DNA from: Capra hircus | Taxonomy: Eukaryota; Chordata; Mammalia; Artiodactyla; Bovidae | NCBI RefSeq assembly: GCF_001704415.2 | Contig: NC_030811.1 | Coordinates: 73,550,069 to 73,614,068 of the forward strand | Direction: 5' to 3' | DNA: 64,000 nt | In this document: positions 40,601 to 47,720 of the stretch, piece after piece | How positions within the stretch are numbered: the first letter of the stretch is position 1 | Layout: every line of letters begins with the position of its first letter | Made by a program: the position numbers and the translations under genes | The notes under the pieces: generated by a model | Databases searched by the model: none | What the model was told of the DNA's origin: nothing | What the model saw: the letters and a program-made list of their open reading frames with translations, nothing else

Positions 40601-43600
40601 GGAAGCCATGGGCCTCACCAAATTACAGGCAGAAAGCGGAATCCTTGGAGAGAGCAGGGCTAGGAGAGGCGTGTCCTCCTCAGCGGGGCCTCTTTCCAGA
40701 GTTCCCTGCCTTGTCCTGCTGCTGAAGGGAGGCACCACCTGGCACCTGCCCGCCTTCAAGTGCTGCTTTCCAAGAGGCAGAGCTAGTGCCTAATTTCTGG
40801 GGAGCCCCAGCTACAAAGAAAATGACTTCCAGTAGAAACAGGGAGGGGTGAGTAAGGTGAGAAACAGGAAAGAACCTGTTTGAAAGTATGCACTTGGCTC
40901 CTGAGATCAGTTTCCTCTCTCCTGAGGTCTGTATCCTTTCCTGAAGTCAGGGACATGGTGACCCCGAACCCCCATGCTCCTCCTGGTCCCCAGAGGAGTA
41001 GCAACATGAACCAAGGCCTCGGCTTGGAAGCAGAAGCTGTTTCCGTCAGGAGTCAAAAGATGGAGTTTGTGGGGAGACTCCCAGGGTGACCCTCTACCTG
41101 GTGCTGGCCTGGGCTCCACAGAGTGTAGGAGGCAGAGAGTTTTTTCCCAGGTACCCCCACTCCAGCTTTCAGGAAGGACCCCCCCGTTCATGTGTTCTCC
41201 TGCATTTACCTTCAGAACAAACTAGAAGTTCTTGGTCCCCTTCTCTGGATCTATGAGGATTCCTCTACCTTCCCCACTTCTTAACCCGGGGACAGGAAGA
41301 CCTGCTGAAGAACAGCCATACCCCAGTGACCACTCCTGACTGAGTGGGAGGCAGAGCAAGGTGAAGAGGAGCAAATGTAGAAGTGCCCTCTACAGGGTCA
41401 CCAGAGACTGTAGACAGCACATGCAGGGGCAGACTGGCCTGGGAGGAGAGCGGTGAGTCCAGTCAAGAGCAGGGAGTGGAGGCAGGGGGATGGAGGCTGC
41501 AGGGGTACGGGGGGGGGGGGGCTCTGGCCCCCATGTGCAGGTGGCACAGCCCTGTCCTCACCCTTCTTCAAGCCAGGACCTAAGTGTGAAACGACCACCT
41601 CTCATTAAAAATCACCTTCATCACTGCCAGGGGCAAGAAAACAGGGGGATACTGTTGGGGCAATTTCTATTCTAATTAACATTCGCCTTTTATTTGGGAA
41701 CCCAAATCAGCCATTATCCAATAGCCAAGCATGGAGAAAAGGATCTGAAAACCTGAAAGTGATTAAAACTAATTTGCTGGATGTTGCAATGGGGGGAAAC
41801 CATAGGGAAGGGCCATAAATCAGATTTTGCCATCCTTCAAGGCTTCATTTTCCATAGTCTGGTTTCCACCAGCGTTTTCTCTGTAGCCCTGATGCTCACA
41901 CTTAATCGAGCTTCTGGAGCAATGCGAAGCCTATTTCTCACTGTTTCTCTTTCACTCTTCTCTCACGTTTAGGAAGATCCCTCCTGCGGCAGATAGCCCC
42001 ATGCCCTCGCCAGCAGCCCACCTCACCACCCCTGTTCCAGCATCCGTTTTACAGCCTTTCAGCAACCCCAGTGCTGTGTATCTTCCTTCAGCTCCCATCA
42101 GCTCGAGACTCACCTCTTCTTACATAATGACATCAGCCATGCTCTCAAATGCAGCTTTTGTGACATCGCCGGACCCAAGCGCCCTCATGTCACACACCAC
42201 AGCTTTCCCTCATGTGGCCGCAACCCTCAGCATCATGGACTCAACCTTCAAGGCCCCACCTGCCGTGTCCCCGATACCAGCCGTCATCGCTTCCCCATCC
42301 CACAAGCCATCCAAAACCAAAACCAGCAAATCCTCAAAAGTCAAAGACCTGTCCGCCCGTAGCGACGAGTCTCCAAGTAACAAAAAGAGGAAGCCGCAGT
42401 CTTCGACTTCCTCATCTTCCTCCTCATTACCCCTGCAGACATCCCTCGCCTCCCCATTGTCAGGGCCCCACAAAAAGAACTGTGTTTTGAATGCCAGTTC
42501 TGCTTTGAACTCCTATCAGGCGGCCCCTCCCTATAACAGTCTGTCTGTGCACAACTCAAACAATGGGGTGAGCCCACTCAGTGCCAAACTGGAGCCCTCA
42601 GGACGGACCTCGCTGCCTGGCGGCCCCACGGACCTAGTGAGACACGTGGGCTCTGGGGGCGGCAGCAGTGACTCCTGTCCCCTCTCTGTGCCCACCCTTG
42701 CAGGGGACCTCTCTCTGGCCTCACACAATGCTGTGTCTTCTCTGCCCCTCTCTTTTGACAAATCAGAAGGAAAAAAGCGTAAGAACTCAAGTTCTAGTAG
42801 CAAAGCCTGTAAAATCACTAAAATGCCTGGAATGAATAGCGTTCACAGAAAGAACCCGCCCAGCCTTCTTGCTCCGGTGCCCGATCCCGTTAACAGCACC
42901 TCCTCTCGGCAGGTAAGGGGCCCGTCCTTCCAGGAGCCTCCCGGCACTGCCCAGGGAGGGGGGTTGGGGAACCGGGCAGCACCCCCTCCCCCCACCCCCG
43001 CTTAGCCAAGTGGTCCAAACAGGTGGCCCAGATAGGTAACACAAGCATGAGTCCCCTCCTTGATCTCCCTCTAGGCGATTCCACCCCTTGCTCTGAGAGA
43101 AGTTTATGTAACAGACACTTTGTACAGTATCCACTATGTGCTAGGTGCTGTTCTGAGTCCTATATGAGCATCACCTCATTTAATCCTCACAACAGCCCAG
43201 TGCAGTTGATGCTGTTGTAATCACCACTTTACAGATGAGCAGACTAAGGCACAGAGAGATTCTGAGCTCCCCACCTCGCTCTATTGTCAGTCTGGATGAT
43301 TTCACTGAAGAGTTCTGTTGCCAAGCAGTATGATCTATTGGCATCCCCTTAGGAAGAACCCAGGGCCTAGCAGGTTACATAATGACCTGGGTCCCACCCG
43401 GGGGAGGTGCTATGCTTCTCACTTTACCAGGCTCCCTACCCCTAAGATAACTCTTTACTTCCTGAAGTAACACTGCAGCTCACACCACCTGGCACAGAAG
43501 TGTTCCAGGCCACTACACACAGATGAGGGTGTCGTGAGGGAAGCTTGGGGGAGTGGGATGTGGTCCATGAAGAACACATGTTTTTTCCCTGGAGCCTTGT

Positions 43601-46600
43601 TCTTATCCTCAAGTCCCCCTTCTTCTCCAGCCAGGATTGCTGTTTAGGAAACTCTCCCGCCCAACTCTGGTGTCATTTGTGTGTAGAGGAAGGAGCAGAG
43701 GTAGGGAGGGGCTGCCTGGGGTCTCTGCGAGCTGAGTCCAGTGGGAGGGACCTCGCAGGACAGTGTGCATGGACTGTATCAGCAGCCCCAGGCTGACAGA
43801 ATTCGGTGGGCTCCAGCCCTGTCTGGGAGTGAGGGCTTTGGAGGCATGAGAGGCAACTGTTTAAAAGATGTTTTCATGGTTTTCATCATCTTTGTGTGAG
43901 ACTTGTTAAAACCTCATGAAGAGAAACTCTTGAGGGGGATTCACAAAACACAAGCAAATGTGGGAGAAAAGCAATTTTGGATCTCAAGGGCCAGACAAGC
44001 TGCAACCCAAGGCCAGGTTTGCAAGGGGTACATAGGTCCTCTCATCAGGGCCCAGACAATTGCACACATCTGCAGTTGCAGGGGAGCTGGGGAGAGGGAC
44101 CAGAACCCACCAGGCACCCCCACCCTGAAACTAATAACTGCTTGTCCATGCCACCTCCAGGTCTCAGGATGGAGGGCAGATCCAGGGCTTCTTAAACTTG
44201 AATGTGCACATGAATCACCAGGGGATTCTCAATAAAGTGCACATTCTGAATCAGCAGGTCTGGGGTGGATCCTGAGAGTCTGCATTTCTAAAAGACACCA
44301 GGCAGTGCTGCTGCACTGGTGTGCTGGCCACAAGCTGAGCAGCAAGGCTATAGTGCCACCTGTTTTCAGTGAAGTTCCAGCAGCTAACTGTTACTTAATG
44401 GCCTGGGCTCTGGTCCAAGCCCTTCATATATTCATCTAATCTTCACCTGTTATTACCACCATTTTACAGATGAGTAAACCAAGGCACAGGAATGTTGAAT
44501 AATGTGCCCAAAGTCACACAGCGAGTAAGTTAGGGCTGGGATTTACACCCAGGCAGTTTGCCTCTGGAGTCTGGACTTTTCATCTCTGTCTCTATTGATG
44601 GAGTACCTCTGTATGGGTGGAGTGCCTTTGTCTTGAGTAAATGTGGCACTGTTGATTCTTTGATGCAGGACCATATGAAATGTTTTGTAAGCATGCTGAA
44701 TTAGTCAAAACCAGTGGTGAAAGGCACAGACAAGCCTTCATCGGATAGAGTGCTCATCAGGAGGGAAATCAAAAAGAGTGGATGAATGTAATGGCTGCCT
44801 TGGAGCTAGTCAATGTTGGTTCTCTATTGCAGCTGATATCTGGGTGCTTGTCACCAGGCCATTAAGAAAAGGCTTTGTCCAGGGTCACCACCGGTGATTT
44901 CCAGGTGTTGGGGAAAGCCCTTCGGGAAGCCCTTGGGGAAATCTTAGGCCTTTGGGGAAATCTTGGGCCCTTGGTGAAATCAGGAGACTGGGCCAGACGT
45001 GGCATGAGGGTGAGAAATTCAAGGTAAAATATGCTTTGGGGACCAATAGGGGATCTGTTTAGTTGTATCTGGTAGTTGTAAGGCCCCAGAATTTGCCACG
45101 GAGATACTAAATTGAACAAAAAAAAACAAGACTGCGAAGGTAAGGCAGGTGTCAATGGAAAGGGGAATAGCGCGGAACTCCTCCCCTGAGGACTCCGCCC
45201 ACCGCGGGCACGACGGCCACGCCCGCACGCCCCCGGGGGCAAGTTAGGAAGGCCTGGGCTGAAGCTGTGCCTCTGGCCGTGTTTCTTAACGACGTGGGGT
45301 GTGCTGGGAAAACTTAGAAAAGACCCGGGCATTCCTTCTCAGCCAGTCCAGGGGAGCCTGGGCCTGAGACGAGATGGGTCAGGAACTGCAGTCATACGTG
45401 GGAAACCTGGGCCTCCTCCAGAAAACTTGCAGTCTGCACGTCTGGGAAACGGCTTGAGAGTTCCCCTCAATTTTCCCTCTGGGATGAGAGGGGCGTGGTG
45501 GAGGCCCCCTGAAACATACCCGTTTTCTCTGACGTTTAAGGTGGAAACACGAGTTCCACACCACAGGAGGAGAGCCTGCGAGGTACCGTGAAGCCTCCTC
45601 CTCTCCCCTCGCGACTCGTGGTATCCGGGAGTCTGTCCCCAGCTGACGCCCGTGTCTGAGGAAGGCTTCACTGGTGTCTTTCAGGTTGGGAAAAATAGCA
45701 GCCTAGCTTTGTCACAATCCAGTCCTTCAAGCATATCCAGCCCAGGACACAGCCGACCGGTAAGTTGCTGGGGGGCAGAAGTCCATAGGGTCTTCAGCAG
45801 GGTGGAAAGAACGTGGGCTGTGGGGTCAGACTGGTTCACATCTCATCTCCGGATAAAAAAATGTCTGCCCGGAGTCTAAAACCAGGCCTTCTGGTAATTG
45901 CTTGTGTGTGCCCCTGGGCAAGTTGCCTCATTTCTCTGTGCTTGAGTTTCCTGTCTGTAAGATGGGCTCATTATGACCTCTCTCTCATGCGGCTTTTGTG
46001 AGGATTAAATTAATTTATTGACATAAAGCCTCTACAAAATGCCTGAGCCCTAACACACACAAATGCTAGCTTTTACTGTTAGCTGCTGCTGCTAAGTCGC
46101 TTCAGTTGTGTCCGACTCTGTATGACCCCATTGACGGCAGCCCACCAGGCTCCCCCGTCCCTGGGATTCTCCAGGCAAAAACACTGGAGTGGGTCGCCAT
46201 TTCCCTCTCCAGTGCATGAAAGTGAAAAGTGAAAGTGAAGTCGCCCAGTCGTGTCCGACTCTTAACGACCCCATGGACTGCAGCCCACCAGGCTCCTCCG
46301 CCCATGGGATTTTCCAGGCAAGAGCACTGGAGTGGGGTGCCGTTGCCTTCTCCATTTACTGTTGGCAGTTGCATGAAACTGGGCGGATTACTTCTCTCAG
46401 TCGCAGGTTTTCATACGTTAAATGGCAAAATCGACACCTACCTTCTGAGGTCGCTGTGAAAGTTAAATAAGGTGCTGTTGACTAACGGGCCTTAACTCTT
46501 GGCAGACATCGGTCAGCACTTTCTCGTGGCTTCTGGTGAGCTGTAGCTATGTGATTTCAGGATGTGGTTTCATGGTGGAACTGTTCAGAGTAGATTTAAG

Positions 46601-47720
46601 AGTTTTTTTTAATAAACTTGAGGTGTGTAAACAGTGTAGATGTGATTTTCTCCAGTGGAGTGTGTGCACGTCCTGGGGAGGCCAGGGAGGGTTGTACATG
46701 ATGGGAAAAAAATGTGTGTATGGCTGTTACATTGTCTTAGAAGTGCCATATGTGTCATAGATACAAAATTACAGTGTTTTTCTGCACTTTGGTCTTTCCC
46801 CACAAACCTTGGGTGGAGTGTGGGTGAAGGTTAATAGGGAACAGTTTGTATCCTCAGATCAGGGAGTGCATCTCCAGCAGTTTGAGTCATTTGTGGTGGG
46901 GTTTGCACTGAGCACCTGCAGCCCATCCTCTGTACTAGGATGAAGGAAGGGCTCCAGAAATCTGCCTGTTAATAGCAGGCCTCCTGAAAGGGTTGCTAGG
47001 TGTGCCTGGAGACTCCACTTTGACCCTTTGCAGGCACCTGTGCCATCACCAGTTCCAGGCACAACAGCTGGAAACCCACAGTGGGGTTTAACAGACAGCC
47101 TAACTGAATGTAACAATAACACCAACACCTCTCTTTTGTTGAGCTCTTCCTCTGTAGGTGCTGTGCTCTGCCCCTCACATACATTACATATGTTTCAACC
47201 TTTTAACAAACTGGTCATGTTGGGGACAAAATGTCATTTTGCAGATGAAGGTGAAGGAACTTGAACCAAACCTGTATATTCAAAGCCTTTATGCTTAGCC
47301 CAGCACTATATTTTCTTCCTTGGGTAATTCTCCATGCTCTCTGTGGGTTAGCTAGGAAAAGATGGACAGAAAAACAAAACAAAGAAGACAGATCAGCTAT
47401 CCTAGTCCTCCCTCCTGGAGAGGAGCCCCATGAATCTTCAGGATTTGTCCCTGTGCTTTCCTCCACAGCTGGGATCTTTGTGGCTACCTTCCATTTACCG
47501 AGTCCTTTACTTCAGTCACCTCATTGGCTCATCACAGCTGGCTTTTGCTGAATGCAGGAAGTGGCATGGTGTCCTTTTTATTACAGATGAGGAAATGAGG
47601 CTATCTTTTGAACTCTTGTAGGTAACCCCAAATGTATGTTTTTGAAACAAGCTTTTTCTTTTTTCTTTTCTTTCCTAGAAGAACACAAACAGAACGGGCA
47701 GGATAAGGACTCTTCCATAA
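19979..47720 (+). CDS. ATXN7L1: ATXN7L1 (ataxin-7-like protein 1), C-terminal 665 residues, eight exons, 5' part outside window
   Basis: Joining 19979-20262, 23430-23512, 24383-24639, 33880-34075, 37655-37776, 41973-42912, 45685-45759 and 47679-47720 gives an uninterrupted frame of 665 codons plus TAA; all introns are GT-AG and all phases fit. The product matches human ATXN7L1 as I remember it (861 residues), from the PVPVVSLEKIPNLV segment to the end TGRIRTLP. It is not ATXN7 itself, whose SCA7 domain and C-terminus differ. Order within the 665 residues: Ser/Thr-rich linker 1-94, SCA7 domain about 95-150 with Cys104, Cys115, Cys121 and His124, low-complexity 155-260, conserved FGSR...GRGYYVFD block 274-318, then a Ser/Pro-rich tail with KKRK at 451-454 and 581-584. 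Known for the family: ataxin-7 anchors the SAGA deubiquitinase module and its SCA7 domain binds nucleosomes. For this paralogue, nuclear SAGA-related action is inferred. The first base here is the third base of a Cys codon, so an upstream exon must exist. Confidence 0.96.
20263..23429 (+). other. ATXN7L1 intron (3.2 kb)
   Basis: It contains one DNA-transposon remnant (21080-21284) and an A(20) run at 23286-23305. Overlapping open frames at 22318-22919 have no recognisable protein similarity. The rest looks like unique intron sequence. Confidence 0.8.
21080..21284 (+). mobile_element. Non-autonomous DNA transposon remnant with terminal inverted repeats
   Basis: Begins AGTTGACCCTTGAACAAC and ends ATTCAAGGGTCCA; the ends are inverted repeats (GACCCTTGAA against TTCAAGGGTC). 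The inside matches a common mammalian mariner/Tigger-like element. I am sure of the type, not of the family name. Confidence 0.7.
23430..23512 (+). CDS. ATXN7L1: ATXN7L1 internal exon: first half of SCA7 zinc-binding domain (83 bp)
   Basis: The acceptor TTAAACCAG ends at 23429 and the donor AAG|GTATTT starts at 23513; this donor is weaker than most in the gene. The exon encodes REFDPNKHCG through CTRSLTCK, holding three of the four zinc ligands of the family motif Cys-x10-Cys-x5-Cys-x2-His (Cys104, Cys115, Cys121). The His (124) is in the next exon. Homopolymer A runs lie on both sides (23286-23305 and 23706-23721). Confidence 0.95.
23513..24382 (+). other. ATXN7L1 intron (870 bp) with CpG-dense core
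   Basis: Short intron splitting the SCA7 domain. An A(16) run sits at 23706-23721 and a CpG-rich block at 23811-24250, listed separately. No repeat was recognised. Confidence 0.85.
23811..24250. promoter_or_regulatory. CpG-dense block inside an ATXN7L1 intron (possible CpG island)
   Basis: From 23811 to 23970 I count about 19 CpG sites, including (CGG)-type repeats near 23829-23850, and CpGs continue to about 24240 (GCGCG, CGGTTGCG). The surrounding introns are CpG-poor. It could be an internal promoter or enhancer, or simply a GC-rich unmethylated patch; no TATA box or transcript evidence is visible. Confidence 0.45.
24383..24639 (+). CDS. ATXN7L1: ATXN7L1 internal exon: second half of SCA7 domain and basic/proline-rich linker (257 bp)
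   Basis: The acceptor CTCCTTAG ends at 24382 and the donor CCTAG|GTAAGT starts at 24640. It opens with THSLSHRRAVPGRKKQFD, which supplies the fourth zinc ligand (His124) and the basic helix of the SCA7 domain; in ataxin-7 this region contacts the H2A-H2B face of the nucleosome. A Lys/Glu-rich helix (residues about 143-160) follows, then a Pro/Ser/Gly-rich stretch. A CpG-dense intron block (23811-24250) ends about 130 bp upstream. Confidence 0.95.
25050..25173 (-). mobile_element. CHR-type tRNA-derived SINE
   Basis: Antisense: GGCCACACTGTGCAGCATG, then GGGACCTTAGTTCCCTGACC, GGATTGAACCTGTGCCCCC and the head complement ACCACTGGATTACCAGGGAA. Confidence 0.87.
26471..26793 (-). mobile_element. Long CHR-2-type SINE
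   Basis: Antisense copy with the full CHR-2 layout: GGCTGTGCTGGGTCTCCATT, repeated TAGTTGC/GTGTGCGGGC units, GGGATCTTCCTGGACCAGGG, and the head complement ACCACTGAGCCACCAGGGAA. Confidence 0.9.
27590..27725 (+). repeat. MIR
   Basis: CTCATCTGTCAAATGGAGC preceded by CATGTCTCAGCCTCTCTGG and followed by ATAATAAGCACTCAG, the MIR core and end. Confidence 0.7.
28511..28703 (-). mobile_element. Bov-tA SINE
   Basis: Antisense: CTCAGCTGTGCCGCACTCTT, then TTTTCCAGGCAAGAATACTGG, GGTATCGAACCTGCATCTC and TTTACCACTAGGGACT. It follows a short GT run and the head end is diverged. Confidence 0.88.
29303..29430 (-). mobile_element. CHR-type tRNA-derived SINE
   Basis: Antisense, with T-rich tail complement, GGCATGTGGGATCTTAGCTC, GGATCAAACCCATGCTTCC and GGACCACCAGGGAAGTCC. 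Possible imperfect duplication GAAATTTAC / GGAACTTAC at the edges. Confidence 0.87.
29523..29789 (-). mobile_element. CHR-2-type SINE
   Basis: Antisense: GGCTGTGCTGGGTCTTTGTT, TAGTAGTTGCGGCATGTGGG, GGGATCTTCCCTGACCAGGG, GACTACCACGAAAGCCCC. Close to the SINE at 29303. Confidence 0.88.
29827..30180 (+). mobile_element. BovB 3' fragment
   Basis: The sense version of sequence seen antisense at 11460-11830: GGAGAAGACTCTTGAGAGTC, GATGCTGAAGCTGAAACTCC, GGATGGCATCACCGACTTGA, and the (CTGAA)n-type end AACTGAACTGAACTGAA. It abuts the CHR-2 SINE upstream. Confidence 0.9.
30925..31060 (-). mobile_element. Degenerate CHR-type SINE
   Basis: Weak match: GACATGCAAGACCCTAGTTC, CTGCAGTGGAAGTGTGGATTC and a CCATTGGACTGCC end. 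Contains a short internal duplication (TGTGGATT repeated). Confidence 0.55.
32165..32510 (-). mobile_element. Old L1 (L1M-type) 3' end
   Basis: Same family region as 17866-18290: CTGTACCATTAAACACTTAAG, GGCTTATTTCACTTAGCGTAA, TGTCTTTAAGGTTCATCCATG and TTTATTTATCCATTCATCTA. Antisense and diverged. Confidence 0.83.
32724..32850 (+). mobile_element. CHR-type tRNA-derived SINE
   Basis: GGATTTCCCTGGCAGTCTGG head, GTGGGTTCATTCCCTGGTCA, then GGGAGCTAAGATTCCCACCC and an A-rich tail (CAGCCAAAAAACCAAAAC). Confidence 0.86.
33880..34075 (+). CDS. ATXN7L1: ATXN7L1 internal exon: serine-rich and acidic segment (196 bp)
   Basis: The acceptor GCCCTTAG ends at 33879; the donor GCG|GTAGGC begins at 34076. It encodes SSANSISSSTSSNHSG, a Pro-rich EPPLPPVGGDL motif and the acidic SRLSSDEGEMDG segment, then a conserved HHPRPLA end. 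Residues 259-260 are two Leu codons (TTATTA, 34031-34036) where I remember one Leu in the human protein. The SRLSSDEGE stretch is shared with ataxin-7. Confidence 0.94.
34546..34600 (+). repeat. (GT)n microsatellite
   Basis: About 27 GT units, interrupted once near 34556. Probably length-polymorphic. Confidence 0.95.
35431..35638 (+). mobile_element. Bov-tA SINE
   Basis: Head GGGCTTCCTATTTGGTTCAG, B box GGTTTGATCCCTGGGTCAGG, BovA body to GGTCGCAAAGAATCAGACATG. Flanking ACGCAGGATG (35421-35430) and ACACAGGATG (35639-35648) form a 10-bp duplication with one mismatch. Confidence 0.92.
37655..37776 (+). CDS. ATXN7L1: ATXN7L1 internal exon: conserved FGSR/GRGYYVFD block (122 bp)
   Basis: A long T/C tract and CTCACAG precede 37655; the donor GAA|GTAAGT starts at 37777. 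It encodes residues 274-313: FCSFGSR, then GRGYYVFDRRWDRFR and a helix ending in HLNSQMWK. This block is nearly invariant across the ataxin-7 family, which suggests a protein-contact role; the partner cannot be read from the sequence. The last codon (Lys314) is split across the intron. Confidence 0.95.
37777..41972 (+). other. ATXN7L1 intron (4.2 kb), few repeats
   Basis: Almost free of recognisable transposons, in contrast to the other large introns. It has a CCAT/CATT simple repeat at 40344-40394 and a G(13) run at 41509-41521. Short open frames such as 39156-39617 have no protein similarity that I recognise. Confidence 0.75.
40344..40394 (+). repeat. CCAT/CATT simple repeat
   Basis: Run of CCAC, CCAT and CATT tetramers inside an intron. 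Confidence 0.85.
41973..42912 (+). CDS. ATXN7L1: ATXN7L1 large exon: disordered Ser/Pro/Thr-rich tail with two basic nuclear signals (940 bp)
   Basis: The acceptor CACGTTTAG ends at 41972; the donor CGGCAG|GTAAGG begins at 42913. It encodes residues 315-627: KIPPAADS, a Pro/Ala/Ser/Thr-rich stretch without charge, a Lys/Ser segment (SKTKTSKSSKVKD), KKRK at 42382-42393, a Ser run of six after a Thr, a Ser/Gly-rich middle, and a second KKRK at 42772-42783. The two KKRK clusters are plausible monopartite nuclear localisation signals. No globular domain is evident. Codon use is C-ending and GC-rich compared with the flanking introns. The frame continues 31 codons past the donor to a stop ending at 43005. 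Confidence 0.96.
43090..43265 (-). repeat. MIR
   Basis: CACTATGTGCTAGGTGCTGTT, CATTTAATCCTCACAACAGCC and TTACAGATGAGCAGACTAAGG: a clear antisense MIR. Confidence 0.8.
44185..44335 (+). mobile_element. MER5A-type hAT DNA transposon remnant
   Basis: TTCTTAAACTTGAATGTGCA, TGAATCACCAGGGGATTCTC, TGAATCAGCAGGTCTGGGGTG and TGCATTTCTAAAAGACACCAG follow MER5A closely. Confidence 0.85.
44390..44575 (-). repeat. MIR
   Basis: ACCATTTTACAGATGAGTAAACC, CCCAAAGTCACACAGCGAG and TTTACACCCAGGCAGTTTGCC: a long antisense MIR. Confidence 0.83.
44907..44985 (+). repeat. Imperfect tandem repeat, unit about 19 bp
   Basis: Three to four copies of a unit like CCCTTGGGGAAATCTTGGG, with point differences. Not part of the MIR or MER5A upstream. 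Confidence 0.75.
45170..45650. promoter_or_regulatory. CpG-enriched segment with GC boxes before a small exon
   Basis: About 11 CpG sites in 45174-45240, with CCGCCC and CCACGCCC motifs; scattered CpGs continue to 45650. It ends about 35 bp before the 75-bp exon. Role unknown. Confidence 0.35.
45685..45759 (+). CDS. ATXN7L1: ATXN7L1 small penultimate coding exon (75 bp)
   Basis: The acceptor GTCTTTCAG ends at 45684 and the donor CCG|GTAAGT begins at 45760. The exon encodes 25 residues (628-652), mostly Ser: VGKNSSLALSQSSPSS then a GHSRP end. Its length is a multiple of three and it is phase 0 on both sides, so skipping would keep the frame. A CpG-rich block (about 45170-45650) lies directly upstream. 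Confidence 0.93.
45795..46071 (+). repeat. MIR
   Basis: TGTGCCCCTGGGCAAGTTGCC, GTTTCCTGTCTGTAAGATGG and TGTGAGGATTAAATTAATTT give a clear sense MIR. The Bov-A2 at 46082 follows its end. Confidence 0.82.
46082..46353 (-). mobile_element. Bov-A2 SINE inserted at a MIR end
   Basis: Antisense, CTG-rich start followed by two BovA units. A perfect 9-bp target duplication TTTACTGTT lies at 46072-46080 and 46355-46363. Confidence 0.94.
46363..46520 (+). repeat. MIR
   Basis: GGGCGGATTACTTCTCTCAG, TTAAATGGCAAAATCGACACC and GTGAAAGTTAAATAAGGTGC. A second sense MIR after the Bov-A2. Confidence 0.7.
47125..47275 (-). repeat. MIR/L2-like fragment
   Basis: GTTGAGCTCTTCCTCTGTAGG and TGTCATTTTGCAGATGAAGG follow the antisense pattern. 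Diverged. Confidence 0.5.
47679..47720 (+). CDS. ATXN7L1: ATXN7L1 last coding segment and stop codon
   Basis: A long T/C tract and CCTAG lead to 47679. The segment encodes KNTNRTGRIRTLP and a TAA stop at 47718-47720; the NTNRTGRIRTLP end matches the human protein as I recall it. TAGAAG at 47676-47681 is a tandem NAGNAG acceptor: using the first AG includes the Lys codon, using the second (exon from 47682) removes it. Confidence 0.93.
   Translation, partial: KNTNRTGRIRTLP

Larger units (their letters stand above)
42913..45684 (+). other. ATXN7L1 intron (2.8 kb)
   Basis: It holds two MIR-type pieces, a MER5A, a small imperfect tandem repeat (44907-44985) and a CpG-rich segment just before the next exon. 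43270-44180 has nothing identifiable. Confidence 0.8.
45760..47678 (+). other. ATXN7L1 last intron (1.9 kb)
   Basis: It holds two MIR copies (45795-46071 and about 46363-46520), a Bov-A2 inserted between them, and two further MIR/L2-like pieces at about 47125-47275 and 47500-47610. The 3' end is a strong T/C tract. Confidence 0.8.

Noticed and set aside
42210..43134. Antisense open frames opposite the 940-bp exon
   Set aside because: Shadow frames of a GC-rich coding exon, with no independent support.
19979..47720. Calling the gene ATXN7, the polyglutamine disease gene
   Set aside because: The SCA7 domain and the C-terminal sequence match ATXN7L1. ATXN7 has a different domain sequence and ending. 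No polyglutamine tract is in the window.
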